Source: Quillaja saponaria
Lineage: Eukaryota; Streptophyta; Magnoliopsida; Fabales; Quillajaceae
NCBI GenBank assembly: GCA_029379385.1
Contig: CM055608.1
Coordinates: forward strand, 17,668,350-17,732,349
Length of the DNA stretch: 64,000 bases
Direction: 5' to 3'
Part shown: positions 11,828 to 23,044 of the stretch, one piece after another
Position numbering within the stretch: the first letter of the stretch is position 1
Layout: every line of letters starts with the position of its first letter
Notes under the pieces: model-generated
What the model was told of the DNA's origin: nothing
The model's database searches: none
What the model saw: only the letters and a program-made list of their open reading frames with translations
Translations under genes and position numbers: made by a program

Positions 11828-13646
11828 TGTTGAATCAAATAATTATTTAATTCAATAATTCATTTTGATGATGACTAATAAATGTGGAATAATCTTTGAA
11901 AATATTATTTTTATTGCATGCACGATCGACTAAAATGAAAAGTCAACAATTGTCATCATTCATTCATCAGCTGAAGACCATTTAGTGAATCATCTATTCA
12001 GTAAGTTGAAAGACTCAAATGACAATGTTCCACTAAAGTAGTCAGCTAAAGATGCTTAGTTGTTCAAATTATCAGTCAGCTGTTGATCATACTACGAAAG
12101 CGAGTTAGCTGAAATTACTCAGTAGATATCACCTCAGTCAGCTAAAGTTAGGGGTGTGCAAGATTCAGTTTGGTTCATTTTTGAAGAAAATTATAACCAA
12201 TCCAAATAATTCGATTTACAATTAACGATAACCATCCTCGATTTATATGAGAGAAAGTTTAGTTTTTTAAGAATATGTATACATATAAAATTAAATATTC
12301 AATAATATTAAATTTTATATATATATATCTATATACACACACATATAATATACGATTCGGTTTCGATTTTGATTAACCAAGAAATTTTTTATAACCAAAT
12401 GTGTTTTAAAAAATAACCAACAAAAAAACCAGTTATAAAAAATAACCAAACCAACCCAAATTTTTAGGGTGGTTTGGGTTAGCTTGCTTGGTTTAACCAA
12501 CACATGAACACCCCCAACTGAAGCTACTCACTGGATTTAATGTCAATCAACTAAAGTTTCAAACAAGAACATTTCATTTATTATTGTCAATTAAACTTTA
12601 AGAAAAAAAAAACCAATGCAATGCCATTCCACTAAACGATTAACTAAAATTCATCAATTGTGCTTTCAACTGTCAACTGAAGAAGATCATCTCATCAATC
12701 AAACGATGACATTTTGGAAGTCAATCAACTAAAGCTTTATAACTTGTCGATTGAACTTCTCAACTGAAGACATTTCTTCAGTCAACTGAACTTTATCTTC
12801 TTCCTCAGCTAATCTGCTCGTTCGTATCATTGATTAGATACAAACAAACTTTCATATCTCAGAGGATAAGGATAGTGTCACTACCACTCTCAGAGCTTAC
12901 AAGGCACTACCTTATCAGAATTATAGCAAACTATCAAATTTTTAGAAAAATGGCATTACATGACAAGCTCTTGTTCAAGCTATGTGTATGACAACAATCT
13001 GATATTTTATGTGGAACAACTAGAAATCAGCTCTCCTTATGTACTGAATAACTCAAGATCAAACCATAAGGAATTAGGAATCAAATTGCACCATTGTAAC
13101 ACTGCTGCAAAATTCAATACTCAAGCTTTCACATTCAAATTCGAATTTCCAAAGAACAAAGCCTATAACTTTCATACCTCAAGACTCTGCATGCTCAAGA
13201 TCAAAGCTTAAATTTTTCACATTCTTCTTAGCTTTGTTATTTGAGTGTTCTTGTGATTTTCATATCACATACTCTTTGTAAAAAGTGAGTGAGTGAAAAA
13301 GTAGAGCTTAAGATTAAGCTTGAAACATTGCTACTTGCTTTTGATGTTGTGAAGCTCGTATAGGCTGCTGAGACCCTAAATTCAGTGTTGTAAAGGTTGA
13401 TGACATGTGAATTCAGTTGTTAGTCTCTCAAGTGGAGATAGAGGAGTGAACATAACAAAAGGATTTGGTGAACCACTATAAAAAGCATAGTCTGCAATCT
13501 TTCTTAGCTCTACTCTTTTATTTTCACTAATAATTGATTGATTACTGTGTGGTGTGTGTGTTTTATAATCTAAAAGAAAAAAAGGTTGAAGTTTTAATTT
13601 GTAAAAACTATTCACCTCCTCTAATTTTTCCTTTTGAGCTAAACCA
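11828..13646 (+). mobile_element. solo LTR of a SIRE/Maximus-like copia element
   Basis: It starts TGTTGAATCAAATAATTATT, has the TTTTGATGATGACTAATAAATG word seen near the start of SIRE-type LTRs, and many cagtcaactgaa-like repeats (11960-12800). It ends in a TTCACCTCCTCTAATTTTTCC tract followed by GAGCTAAACCA. The flanks AAAAA and AAAAG suggest a 5-bp target duplication. No internal region adjoins, hence a solo LTR. A MITE lies inside it. The 3' third matches 58750-59117. Confidence 0.65.
12151..12514. mobile_element. MITE-like element inside the SIRE LTR
   Basis: The ends are GGGGTGTGCA and TGAACACCCC, an imperfect terminal inverted repeat extended by GGTTTGGTT/AACCAA words at both ends. 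The middle is AT-rich with a TATATA/CACACA run. It interrupts the repeated CAACTGAAG/CAGCTAAAG motifs of the LTR. A clear target duplication was not found, so the superfamily is left open. Confidence 0.6.
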
Positions 13647-13749
13647 AAAAGAAGCTTTATTGATAAAGAAATTAGAAATGCAAGGGATGACAAGGAATCC
13701 TCTTAAACAGAAATAAAATAGTAAAGAAAAATAAAATCTTGAAAAAATA

Positions 13750-13950
13750 AGGCTTGTCAATCATACTGTATATCTACTATAGAAACACCAAGAAAATCTC
13801 CTAAAACAAAACACTAAAGAGAGGCTAAGCCATAGGAGATTCCATGAAAGTTTACGAGGATGAAAAATCCTCCCATTTCGTTCCAACCATACTCTGCAAA
13901 TCACTGGTAAAGAAAGAACATCTCCATAAATACTTAACATCACTACAGGA
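13750..13950 (-). mobile_element. LINE scrap
   Basis: A short minus-strand stretch reads VWLERNGRIFHPRKLSW. It resembles the W-x-x-R-N-x-R-I-F motif between the zinc-knuckle region and RNase H of plant L1-type LINEs. Nothing else of the element is visible here. Confidence 0.45.
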
Positions 13951-15282
13951 ATAATGCTTATGAAGGTCTCCTCATATGCAACAAATTATTAGTATTAACT
14001 TTATCAAGAACTAATGATCAATCTTAAAAGCCTTAGGTTTAATTAAATTCTCATCTAATTCGTGCTTTATTTTTAATAACACTTCCTAAGAAAATTATTA
14101 GCTTTCAGTAATTAGGAGAATATCACAATCAACACTAACAATCTCTGCTTAGTGACAGTGTAAATGATTCAAAAATGAGGGAGGCGTCATTAGAAATAAC
14201 AAAGAGAACCTTTTTACTCGTGGTTCTAATGGATGCCCATTCAACATTCTTTTCACTCCATTCTGTAATTCATTTGTGTGATTATCAATACAGAATTATC
14301 TTTTTCTTGTAGTTTTCTTTCCATGTTGTTTGTTATATCTTATTAGTTGTTCGGGAAAACCCTTGTTTCCAAGTTGGATTATCCCATAAATATTGGGTTA
14401 GGATCTAACACTAACAACCAACCAAGAAAAAGACAGATGGATCTACAATCTCCAGAGATGATAAAAAGCAAACAATTATGCATAATATATAAGAAAGAAA
14501 AACACTGTAGCAAAAAGGAAATTGAAAAAAAAAAAAAAAAAAAAAAAAAACTAATAAGAGCATACCCCAAATTATACCAAATCAGTGGTTGAGGGATTTG
14601 TATGTACATTTCAGGGAAATTTAAAACAAGAAGGGTCAGACAAGATTCATCAAATTTTAAAAGGTGCAGTAACTCCCTTTTAGAATTCTTCTGGGATATA
14701 TTACTAATGTTCCAAGTGTTGCAATATCAACATACTACTTTAAAATTGCTTACAGCTTTCTTTCAGAAAAAAAAGAAAAAGATAAATATTTTTCTGACGA
14801 TGTTATACAATGATCAATGGTAACTGCCAACTAGTTAAGTAAGTACTTTTAGAACAGCAAGGAATCCTTTGGGCTATGAAAACACAAGGTTGGTTGTATT
14901 CAAAGTCTACAAGACAATGTTACCATTGAAGTTCTTCGAAATATAAGCATTATTTTATTATTATAAAAGAATCAAAACCATACATTTCATGCTTCCTTAA
15001 TTCTTGGAATTGAGTAATAGTTGGTGCTACTAAGAAAGTTCACTTCCACGCCAAAATTCAAGAGACAAGTGCCCACCTAAAAGCCATTCCTTAATCCTTA
15101 GAAATGAACAAAAGCATACCAAACAAAATTTTGCACTTCCTGTTCTATATTTTTTTTAGTGACCACATTGTTCTCAAACACAACCAAAAGCATTTAGTAT
15201 CATTTATATCATGTATACCAACATCAAGGAGCAATTGAGACTCAATTAAAATCAGAAGCATTTTTCATTTTGTTTATGCTCA
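13951..15282. other. unassigned intron sequence
   Basis: AT-rich sequence without recognised exons. It includes an A-run at 14525-14550 on the plus strand. No terminal repeats or coding blocks were seen. Confidence 0.4.
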
Positions 15283-15299
15283 AGTTCTGCTTCCCTTGC

Positions 15300-15403
15300 C
15301 AGGACCCTTAGTGGTCCAGCGGCACTCCCCTCCTCCCCCTCCCGAGGTCCAGGGTTCGAGCCCTGCCCTCCCCCCTTCAAAAAACACAACAAAAAAAAAA
15401 AAA
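15300..15403 (+). mobile_element. tRNA-derived SINE
   Basis: An RNA polymerase III A box TGGTCCAGCGG (15312-15322) and B box GTTCGAGCC (15354-15362) stand about 31 bp apart. A GC-rich body then leads into a 3' A-run (15391-15404). The flanks AGTTCTGCTTCCCTTGC (15283-15299) and AGTTATGCTTCTCTTTT (15404-15420) match at 13 of 17 positions, a plausible old target duplication. The body is far more GC-rich than its surroundings. Confidence 0.8.
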
Positions 15404-16111
15404 AGTTATGCTTCTCTTTTACTTTTGCTTTCATTATAATAATGCCTTATATTATTTGAATAAACTTACATTCAACAATGAAGAACCAAGCATCATTACT
15501 AACCTAATTGTAAATGAATCCTTAGCACATTTGTAGGCATTGGCATCTTTCGTAGTTAGCACAAAATGTCGCTACAAGAGCTCTATTTTCATGTCACGTA
15601 GCGGATCATGGTTAGTGATGGATTGTTGAATTAATATGTTCTATTCAAATTCAAAACATGTACATCCTATGATATTTACTATACAATAATTATTTCCCAA
15701 ACACCCTTATTACTCCTTAACATATACACATAGACAACACTCCCCCTCAAGATGGTGCATAAATATCTCTCATGCCCATCTTGCAAACTGTAGGATGAAA
15801 AACTACACTAATAAGTCCTTTTGTAAAGATATCGGCCAATTGGCTTTCAGATCTTACAAAAGGTATACAAATAAGACGAGAGTCTAGCTTCTCTTTAATG
15901 AAATGTCTATCAATTTCAATATGTTTGTACGGTCATACTAGACTGGGTTGTGTGCTATATTGATTGCAGCTGTGTTGTCACAATATAGAAAAAGAGGTTT
16001 TTCCCAAGATAATTTGAGATATTCTATCAACTTCTTAAGCCATAACAACTCACAAGTCCTGTGAGCCATCGCTCTGTATTCTGCTTCAACACTGGACCTA
16101 GCAACCACTGT

Positions 16112-17017
16112 CTACTTCTTACTTCTCCATGACACTAAGTTCACACTAAAAAATGTGCAATATCCTGAAGTATACCTCATATCATCAAGTGATCTAGCCC
16201 AATCTGCATCTGTATAGGCTTCTAACTTTAGGCTTCTATTATTTTCAAAGAGAAGTCTCTTCCCAGGTGCAGATTTCAGGTATAACAGTATACGATGAAC
16301 TATATCCAAATGGTCAGAACAAGGGTCATGCATAAACTGACTAACCACACTTACAGCATAGGCTATGTCTGGACAAGTATGAGATAGATAAATTAGTCTT
16401 CCAATCAGTCGTTGGTATCTCTCTCTATCAACATATTCTCCATCACCACTTTGTAACTTGTGGTTTGCCTCAATAGGTGTAGCAGTAAGCCTACATCCAA
16501 GCATACTTGTCTCATCTAACAAATCAAGAACATATTGTCTTTGAGATAGAAAGATACCCTTGTCTGAATCAGCAACTTCAAACCCAAGAAAGTAGCAAAG
16601 CTTCCCTAAGTCCTTGATTTTGAATTCCTTAGCAAGATGACTTTTCAACTTGGATATCTCTGCAGGATTATCTCTTGTCACTATTATATCATCAACATAG
16701 ACAATAAGAATAGTAATCTTCCCATGACAATGTTTTACAAACATGGTATGATTTGCAGGGCTCTATTGGTACCCAAAAGAAAGCATCGCTTTTCGAAATC
16801 TAACAAACCAGGCTCGGGGTGACTGTTTGAGGCAATACAAGGACTTCCTCAACTTGCATACCTTACTTTCAGTCTTTTGACATAAGAAGCCTGGGAGAAT
16901 CTCCATATAAACTTCCTCAATAAGATCTCCATGCAAGAAAGTATTCTTTACATCCAATTGCTGAAAGTCCCAACCAAGATTTATTGCACAAGAGATAAGA
17001 ACTCTAATAGAATTCAT
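16112..17017 (-). pseudogene. copia A reverse transcriptase
   Basis: Two open blocks in different frames cover the domain. The first (17017-16763) reads MNSIRVLISCAINLGW, QQLDVKNTFLHGDL and LKQSPRAWFVRFRKAMLSFG. The second (16744-16112) reads ILIVYVDDIIVT with an intact YVDD, then GIFLSQRQYVLDLLDE, LIGRLIYLSHTCPDIAYAVS and the first RNase H segment (AYTDADWARS). RNase H continues with breaks to about 15752. Confidence 0.88.
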
Positions 17018-17930
17018 CTTTGCAACAAGAGCAAAGGTTTTTTGATAATCAACTCCATAAGTTTGAGTGAATTCTCTTACAACAAGTCTCGCTTTGTATC
17101 TCTCAATTGTCCCATCAGCTTTCTTTTTAATGGTAAAGACCCATTTACAACCAACAGCTCATTTTCTATGAGGGAGACTAGCAAGTTCCCAAGTATCATT
17201 TTTGGATAACACTCTCATTTCTTCAACCATGACATTCTCCCATTTTTGGACAAGGATTTATATGAGACATGATTAGAGATAGGATGATGAGTACAAGTCC
17301 TAATGCTTTTCTAATTGCAATAAGAAGATTAGTATCATCAATGGCAGGAGAATCATAAGGTAAGTTTGAAGAAGGAATATCATTAGGAGACTTGCAAGGT
17401 TGTACCGGTGTGGAAGCTAGGTCTGGAGAGAACTCTTGGCTAGGTAAAGCAGGCTCGATGGCTGTATTTCTATGTTGTCTACGTCTATACTTAAGCAAAT
17501 CCAGCTTTTCCAACATCAGATGAGTCTCAGTATCCCTTATATGAGTCTAAGTATCCCTCACTTCTTCCTGTATACTCTCCTTGTTTATACTCTCATCCTG
17601 TTTTGCTTAATCTTCCTTTTCCTCTTTTATGTCCTCCATTAACAACTTAGGTAACTCAAGTAACCACTCCCCCTTACTTAAATGAGACAACTTTTCCTCG
17701 CTGTTACTTTCCCCCTGAAGAGGTGTCGAGGAGAAATAAGCATTACATTCATGAAAAGTGACATTCATAACATAAGTCTTCCTAGTATGAGGATGGTAGC
17801 ACTTGTATCACTTCTGAGCGGCAGAGTACCCAATAAATATACCTTTCAATGCTCGGTGATCAAGCTTACTGATGTTATTCCTGTGTTCATGAACAAAGCA
17901 AACACAACCAAATACTTTAGGAAGGACCAC

Positions 17931-18572
17931 CTAGAAACAATTATCTTGAAGAACATGTATAAGAGTTTTAAAATAAAGAGTCTGAAGAGGCATACGGTTA
18001 ATGAGATAAATTGCAGAGAGAACTGCATCTCCCCAATAAGCCTTAAAGACATTCATAGTAAACATTAGGGACTTTGCCACCTCTAAAAGATATCGATTTT
18101 TGAGCTCTGTTGTACCATTCTGAGCAGAGGTATCAACACAACTAATTTGATGCATTATGCCATGATCCCGAAGATAATTTTGAAAATTACCTTCTGTATA
18201 CTCTGTACCGTTATCACTTCTTAAAATCTTAACTTTAGCATCAAACTGTGTACAAATCAGCTTAGGGAACATCTGAAAACAACTGAACATTTCATTCTTA
18301 GCATGCAATAAGTACACCCAGGTAGTACGACTGAAGCAACCAATGAATGTAACAAACCACTTGTAACAAGATAAAGAAACAACATGACTGCGACGCCAAA
18401 CATCTGAATGAATAAAAGAAAAAAGAGCAGTACTTTTATTATTCATTAAAGGATAAGAGGCACGCTTATGTTTAGCAAATTCACAAGCATCACATAACAA
18501 ATTGTTCATAGTATAATGCTTAAATAAATTTGGAAACATATTTCCTAGAACCAAAAAAGAAGGATGTCCCAA
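17931..18572 (-). pseudogene. copia A integrase
   Basis: The block starts MGHPSFLVLGNMFPNLF and carries the CDACEFAKHKR end of the HHCC zinc-binding domain. The rve core follows: FIHSDVW (first Asp), RSDNGTEY (second Asp) and the QNGTTELKNRYLLEVAKS segment that bears the Glu. The N-terminal histidines lie just upstream, after a stop. The chain ends in RMPLQTLYFKT, the usual start of the integrase tail. Confidence 0.88.
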
Positions 18573-18636
18573 ACGGCGATGCTACTGAATCAACTGCTGC
18601 TGAGAAATAATAGAAGCACTACTCTGAAGGGACTGA

Positions 18637-19095
18637 CTAGAAGATAGTGTTTGCCAAAATACTAGGACCATATTCCAATAAGTATAGCTCATCTTGCTCT
18701 TTACCATAGCCAATCGTTCTACCTGTTCCTAGTTCCTGAAATTTACAACAACAAGAATCAAATATAGCTTGACAATTTAAGTCTTTAGTGATCGAGCTAA
18801 TTGATAAGAGATTCATGGAGAATTTAGGAACGTGAAGAATAGAAGACAATGTTAAGGTAAAAGTACACTGAACAGAACCTTTCCCAGAAATAGAGGACAA
18901 TGAGTCATTGGCAACCCTCACCTTGTCTTTACTAGAGCAATGAAAATAAGTAGAAAATTTTCTAGAAGTACCAGTCATATGGTCAGAAGCTCCTGAATCA
19001 ATGATCCAAGACTCTGAATCTATTGTGGAATGAGTGCCAAGGGTATGATGAGAAGATGTAGTTGAAGTGGAAAGACAACAATCAAGTTTTGCCAT
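18637..19095 (-). pseudogene. copia A protease and gag-pre-integrase region
   Basis: The block holds WIIDSGASDHMTG, the aspartic-protease active-site motif (Asp in DSGA) of copia elements. It is followed by the conserved ILHVPKFSMNLLS segment and the GTGRTIGYGKEQDELYLLE start of the gag-pre-integrase domain. The reading frame is open for 152 residues and ends before the HHCC part, which continues at 18572. Confidence 0.88.
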
Positions 19096-19127
19096 CAGAC
19101 GCCGAAGATGTTACATTTCTTCAGGAT

Positions 19128-20217
19128 TCAGTGCATTTGATTTTGTAGAAGATGATGACTCAATAGTTTCTGAGAAATGACCTCATGATCTAGGTCGTTC
19201 AACAACCCTACCACCTCTGCCTCTAGTTGGACAACCATGTAGCTTCTAACATGTATCTCTGGTATGGCAGGTCTTACCACAATAATCACACTGCAAGTCA
19301 TCCTTATCATGACCCCTTGTAATCTCACTTCCTCTGGTATGGCAGGTCTTACCACAATAATCACACTGCAAGTCATCCTTATCATGACCCCTTGTAATCT
19401 CACTTCCTCTGGTATGCACTCCTATAGATTCTTTCGAAATAGGAGTTGTAAACATTGCAGACCTCTCGTGGGCTCCTACATTAAGCATAGTTGTCATCCT
19501 GCTTTCTTTTTACTGCACATAAGCATATATCTGTCTCAAGTTTGGAAATAGATCTCTTCCTAAAACCTGAACCATAATTTGATCATACTCAAGATTAAGT
19601 CCAGCCAAAAAATCATACACTCTCTCCTTATCCACCACCTTTTGGTAAGAAGCTACATCCTCATGACATACTGGTTAAAATTCTTGATAGTAATCCAATT
19701 ATTGCTGTAGACTACTCAATTCAGCAAAATATTGAGCAATAATCATTTCCCCCTGCTTAGTCTCGTGAAGCTTCCTCTTAAGTTCAAAAACTTGAAGATC
19801 ATTTCCAGCCTGAGAATAAGTTTAGGACATAGCTGTCCACATCTTACATGCAGAGTCAAGGAGCAAATAACTACGAGAGATTTGTGGTTGCATAGAGTTA
19901 ATCAACCATGACATTACCAAGGAGTTTTCAGAAATCCACAACTCCAACAATGGATCTTCTCCCGCTCGTTTTGTTTTCTTACCGGTAATATAACTAGACA
20001 ACCCACGTGACTGAATAAACAATAGGCAAGAACGAGACCAAGCCAAGAAATTGTTGCCATCAAGCTTTACAGAACTAGTTTGGAGGGAGGGATTATCGTT
20101 AGGGATTCCAACCCTACTCCCCTTCCTACTACTTCCATTCCCGAAGCTGACAACTTCCTCTAACATTCTTACATAAAGCAAGCAGCAAAGAACAAAAAAA
20201 CACAAAAATATCAACAA
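19128..20217 (-). pseudogene. copia A gag, with a duplicated zinc knuckle
   Basis: Gag begins near 20160 (MLEEVVSFGNGSSRKGSR) and continues KLDGNNFLAWSRSCLLFIQS, LWISENSLVMSWLINSM and YFAELSSL, the typical UBN2-type copia gag. Several stops split it. Near the C-terminus the zinc knuckle CDYCGKTCHTRDTC is preceded by an in-frame 25-codon copy whose final Cys is lost (CDYCGKTCHTRGSE). The two 75-bp units are identical (19261-19335 and 19336-19410). Confidence 0.85.
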
Positions 20218-20947
20218 CAGAGAAGGCTCCTACACCTTACCACCCACACAATCAAAAAACCACCTAACCCTCTAAGTAATCCATTGAAGCCACAACCCTG
20301 TAGCCAGAAACTCGGAACCTGTAGCCTAATACTCGTGAATTTCAGCCAGAAAATTTCAGAGCATCAAACTAGCCTTTCAAGATTGCAACAGGAGGATTCA
20401 ACCAGCCTTCGAAAAAACCCCAACCCGCAGCCAACAATTTTCGCCCGTGAGCTACTTCTCCAAAAACACTTCCTCCCTTCAAATCAGCCTTAGAGATCCC
20501 CTCCACTACCTAATCAAAGCCAATAGAGGCTTGCAGTAAGAGAAATCTGCTGAAAAACACTCAGAATCGAAGGATTTCTGAGTTAGGTCACGAACAGAAC
20601 ATGGCCAAATTAACCTCTGAAACAGCAACAAATGGGAACGAAATTTTAGGGGTTTTATTCTCCTCTTCGAGGCGAACTAGATGGTGATTTCAAAGCTGAA
20701 AAATGTCGCCGGAAACTGCCTTACACAGCAGCAGCCGCGGCAACGATCAAGGGCAGCAAAGGCGGCGATCAACGACTGAGGTTAGGTTTTCTTCACTTTG
20801 CGAGCTTTGATAACATGATGGATTGTTGAATTAATATATTCTATTCAAATTCAAAACATGTACATCCTAGGATATATACTATACAAGGATTATTACCCAA
20901 ACATATACACATAGACCACAGTTAAGTATATGAACCTGGATCTGAAC

Positions 20948-22243
20948 CTGATATTAGTCAACATTATCAATAAAAATATTAAGGAAGCAATATCATCAAA
21001 GAGCAAGGTTAAAATACCACCATCATAAACCTCTTTTTGTTTTTCCATGCAATTTTTGGATTATTGTATGAATTATACAATAAAATATAAAACTAATGAA
21101 GGACATTTCTTATCATGGTGAACCAGAAATATTAATGGACAGAACTAGTGGGGCTCGATGGAATAGAATGAAATAAACAAACTTCACAGTTCCTATTAAA
21201 TAATATATGAAATCGAGCCAACATGAAGAAGTTCTGGTAGTCAAGGTAACTTCAAGGTTGCATTAGACATGGAACGAGAACAGGGATGAAATTCTATGAC
21301 ATCTAGTTCATCATTGTTCCATCTGCAACCTAATTAGACATGTCACCCTAGAGGTGGCATATATGGAGTCTTGTAGAAGAGCCATTAATTTAAGGGAAAG
21401 CAAGTGCCTTAATGAGAAGTACCCTTATTAAAAGTGCTGCAATAGAAAACATTTAAATAAAAAAGGTACGAGACATGACATCATGGGTATTTATGTTTCT
21501 CCAACTCTTTGCCCCCTCCCTTCGTTGTTGACACAACAGAGAAAGAAAAGGAAAAACATACAAGTAATAAGTTATCAAAAGAAAACTACATTGTTAACAG
21601 TCAAGAGCAGTTGATTGTTTTTTATTTTATTTTATTTTTTTATAAAAAAAGTAAGTTGTATTAAAAAGATAGAATTGAAGTACAATGATGAGGAGTACAC
21701 ACAGGGTGAACACATGTAGGAAAACCATTAAGTGGTGGAGAAACATGACTATAGATAGCTTTAGTCGGACTAAAGCTGGCAATGTTGCAATTTGCATCAA
21801 TCTTTATTCTCAATTAATCTGCCTGCCCACTACTTTGAGAAAACAAACTAGCCCTGACTACAAACAGGGTGGCCCATATGATGTTGGTCTCCACTCGCTC
21901 AAACATAAAGACAATTTCCTTTCCTAAATAATAAGACAAATTTTAATTTTTTTAACTCATCGAAATGAAAATGAGGAGGAACCTAACTACCACAAGAGAG
22001 GGTGGAGGTCAGAACACTCTGCCTCACCTCCAGTAGTAAAGGCTTGGATAGGATTCGGGATGAAATTCTATGACATATATGAGGTCTTGTAGAAGAGCCA
22101 TCAATTTAAAGGAAAGCAAGTGCCTTAATGAGAAGTACCCTTATCAAAATCATGTTAAAGCATGCAAATACACATGTTCATTGCAGGAGAGAAAATGTAT
22201 CCAAGTACTGAAATACTTTTCGTAATTTGTAAACAATAAATAC
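20948..22243. other. intron 9 of the SET pseudogene, with local repeats
   Basis: No exon lies here. A segment of about 85 bp containing GTCTTGTAGAAGAGCCAT and GGAAAGCAAGTGCCTTAATG occurs at 21285-21435 and again at 22059-22150. Between the copies a T-rich tract and a GTTGTATTAAAAAGATAG word (21605-21680) resemble a LINE 3' end on the minus strand, but this is weak. Confidence 0.5.
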
Positions 22244-22327
22244 CTGGTCATAAGTGTTGCACAGAAGTGTAAACCCGAAATCCAACATCAGGTTAGCATT
22301 TGAAAATTTTCCATATCTTATCAGTAC
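22244..22327 (-). pseudogene. SET pseudogene exon 9 (end of SET domain)
   Basis: An 84-nt, 28-codon exon lies between acceptor ACATTTTTTAG and donor GACCAG|GTATTT. It reads VLIRYGKFSNANLMLDFGFT and ends YDQ. The Y-G-K-x-S-N-A and L-D-F-G-F blocks are the post-catalytic end of the SET domain. Phase is 0 at both ends and the frame is intact. The number assumes one missing exon (8) upstream. Confidence 0.9.
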
Positions 22328-22599
22328 CTAAAAAATGTTTAAAAAATACAATAGAAAACCTTAGCACGGCTTGATATTTCTAGTAGTTGATCACAAAAGT
22401 ATCCCACATAATTAAAGTGAATATGATATTTATTCTAAATAATGATACTAACTATAATAGTAGCAGCCATAACAACAACTAGCACAGACATAATGTATCA
22501 TTCTCATTCTTGGTATTATCACGTTGATCAAATAAAACATATGGGTTTCTAGGGAGAATACTCAACTAACTCTTAAAATCTCAAACTTGTTAAGGTCAA

Positions 22600-22790
22600 C
22601 TATATAGAATTATTTTTTTTCTATTTGCATCGATCCAAAGCATCACTTTTGATGATGCCCATAACAATCATATCTATTTCACTTATCCCCCATGTAATTC
22701 TAGGTCTCTCTTTACCTTTTCCTAATCTCTTCTACCTGCACCAAGTCACATTTCCTACCTATGGCATCCACTAGCATACATTAGATATAT
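22600..22790 (-). mobile_element. RTE-type LINE scrap
   Basis: On the minus strand the sequence reads RPRITWGISE and, a little later, KSDALDRCK. This resembles the R-P-x-x-T-W and D-A-x-D-R motifs at the C-terminus of plant RTE LINE ORFs. It is short and not open throughout. Confidence 0.4.
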
Positions 22791-22794
22791 CCAA

Positions 22795-23040
22795 ATTATA
22801 AATACTAGAAAGAGAGAAACTCAAAGTATTTGGGTTTATTAGTTGAGAATTCCTCATACCAAGACAATATATTTATTATGAAATTGCATGGAAAGTCAAC
22901 AGGTACATAACAAGAAAACTAGTTATGAATAAAGAAACTGACTAAGATAATAATATTTACACTAACACTCCCCCTCAAGTTGGAGCATATAGATTGTATG
23001 TTCCAAGCTTGTTATATAGTGTATGCACCATAATTTTAGA
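22795..23040 (-). mobile_element. LTR-element 3' end remnant
   Basis: A minus-strand polypurine tract (plus strand CTCCCCCTCAAG at 22967-22978) is followed by TTGGAGCATATAGA, the reverse of the usual end of copia RNase H. The LTR-like sequence to its left ends ACACTAACA at 22966, the reverse of TGTTAGTGT. The internal part breaks off near 23040, where copia H begins in the other orientation. Confidence 0.5.
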
Positions 23041-23044
23041 GTTA

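Larger units (their letters stand above)
15616..20920 (-). mobile_element. copia element A, full-length, inside exon 10
   Basis: LTRs are 20816-20920 (5' in element orientation) and 15616-15739 (3'), both TG...CA and only about 105-124 bp long. They differ by some substitutions and a 19-bp gap. The primer-binding site is TGTTATCAAAGC (from TGGTATCAGAGC) at 20804-20815. The polypurine tract CTTGAGGGGGAG reads on the minus strand at 15740-15751. Gag, protease, integrase, reverse transcriptase and RNase H follow in the copia order. The target duplication is TTAAC/CTAAC in gene orientation. The element lies in sense orientation within the SET gene's coding exon. Stops and frameshifts in gag and pol make it non-autonomous now. 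Confidence 0.95.
15504..20947 (-). pseudogene. SET pseudogene exon 10, split by copia A
   Basis: The 5' part (20947-20921) follows the acceptor ATCAG and reads VQIQVHILN. The 3' part (15610-15504) continues HDPLRDMKIELL, stop, RHFVLTTKDANAYKC, then AKDSFTI, to donor ATTAG|GTTAGT. The two parts join in frame across copia A. The element is bounded by GTTAA (20921-20925) and GTTAG (15611-15615), a 5-bp target duplication with one difference. The stop at 15572-15574 stands where the family has Gln, so a C-to-T change of CAG is likely. Phase 2 at the end joins exon 11 as Arg. Confidence 0.92.

Noticed and set aside
12300..12350. TA/CA-rich run as a microsatellite of interest
   Set aside because: It is the low-complexity middle of the MITE-like element.
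15296..15370. Functional tRNA gene at the GC-rich segment
   Set aside because: The A and B boxes fit, but no acceptor stem or anticodon arm can be drawn. The 3' A-run and flanking repeat indicate a SINE.
19246..19551. Repeated frames over the gag zinc knuckle as a tandem-repeat protein
   Set aside because: They are shadows of the 75-bp duplication in copia A gag.
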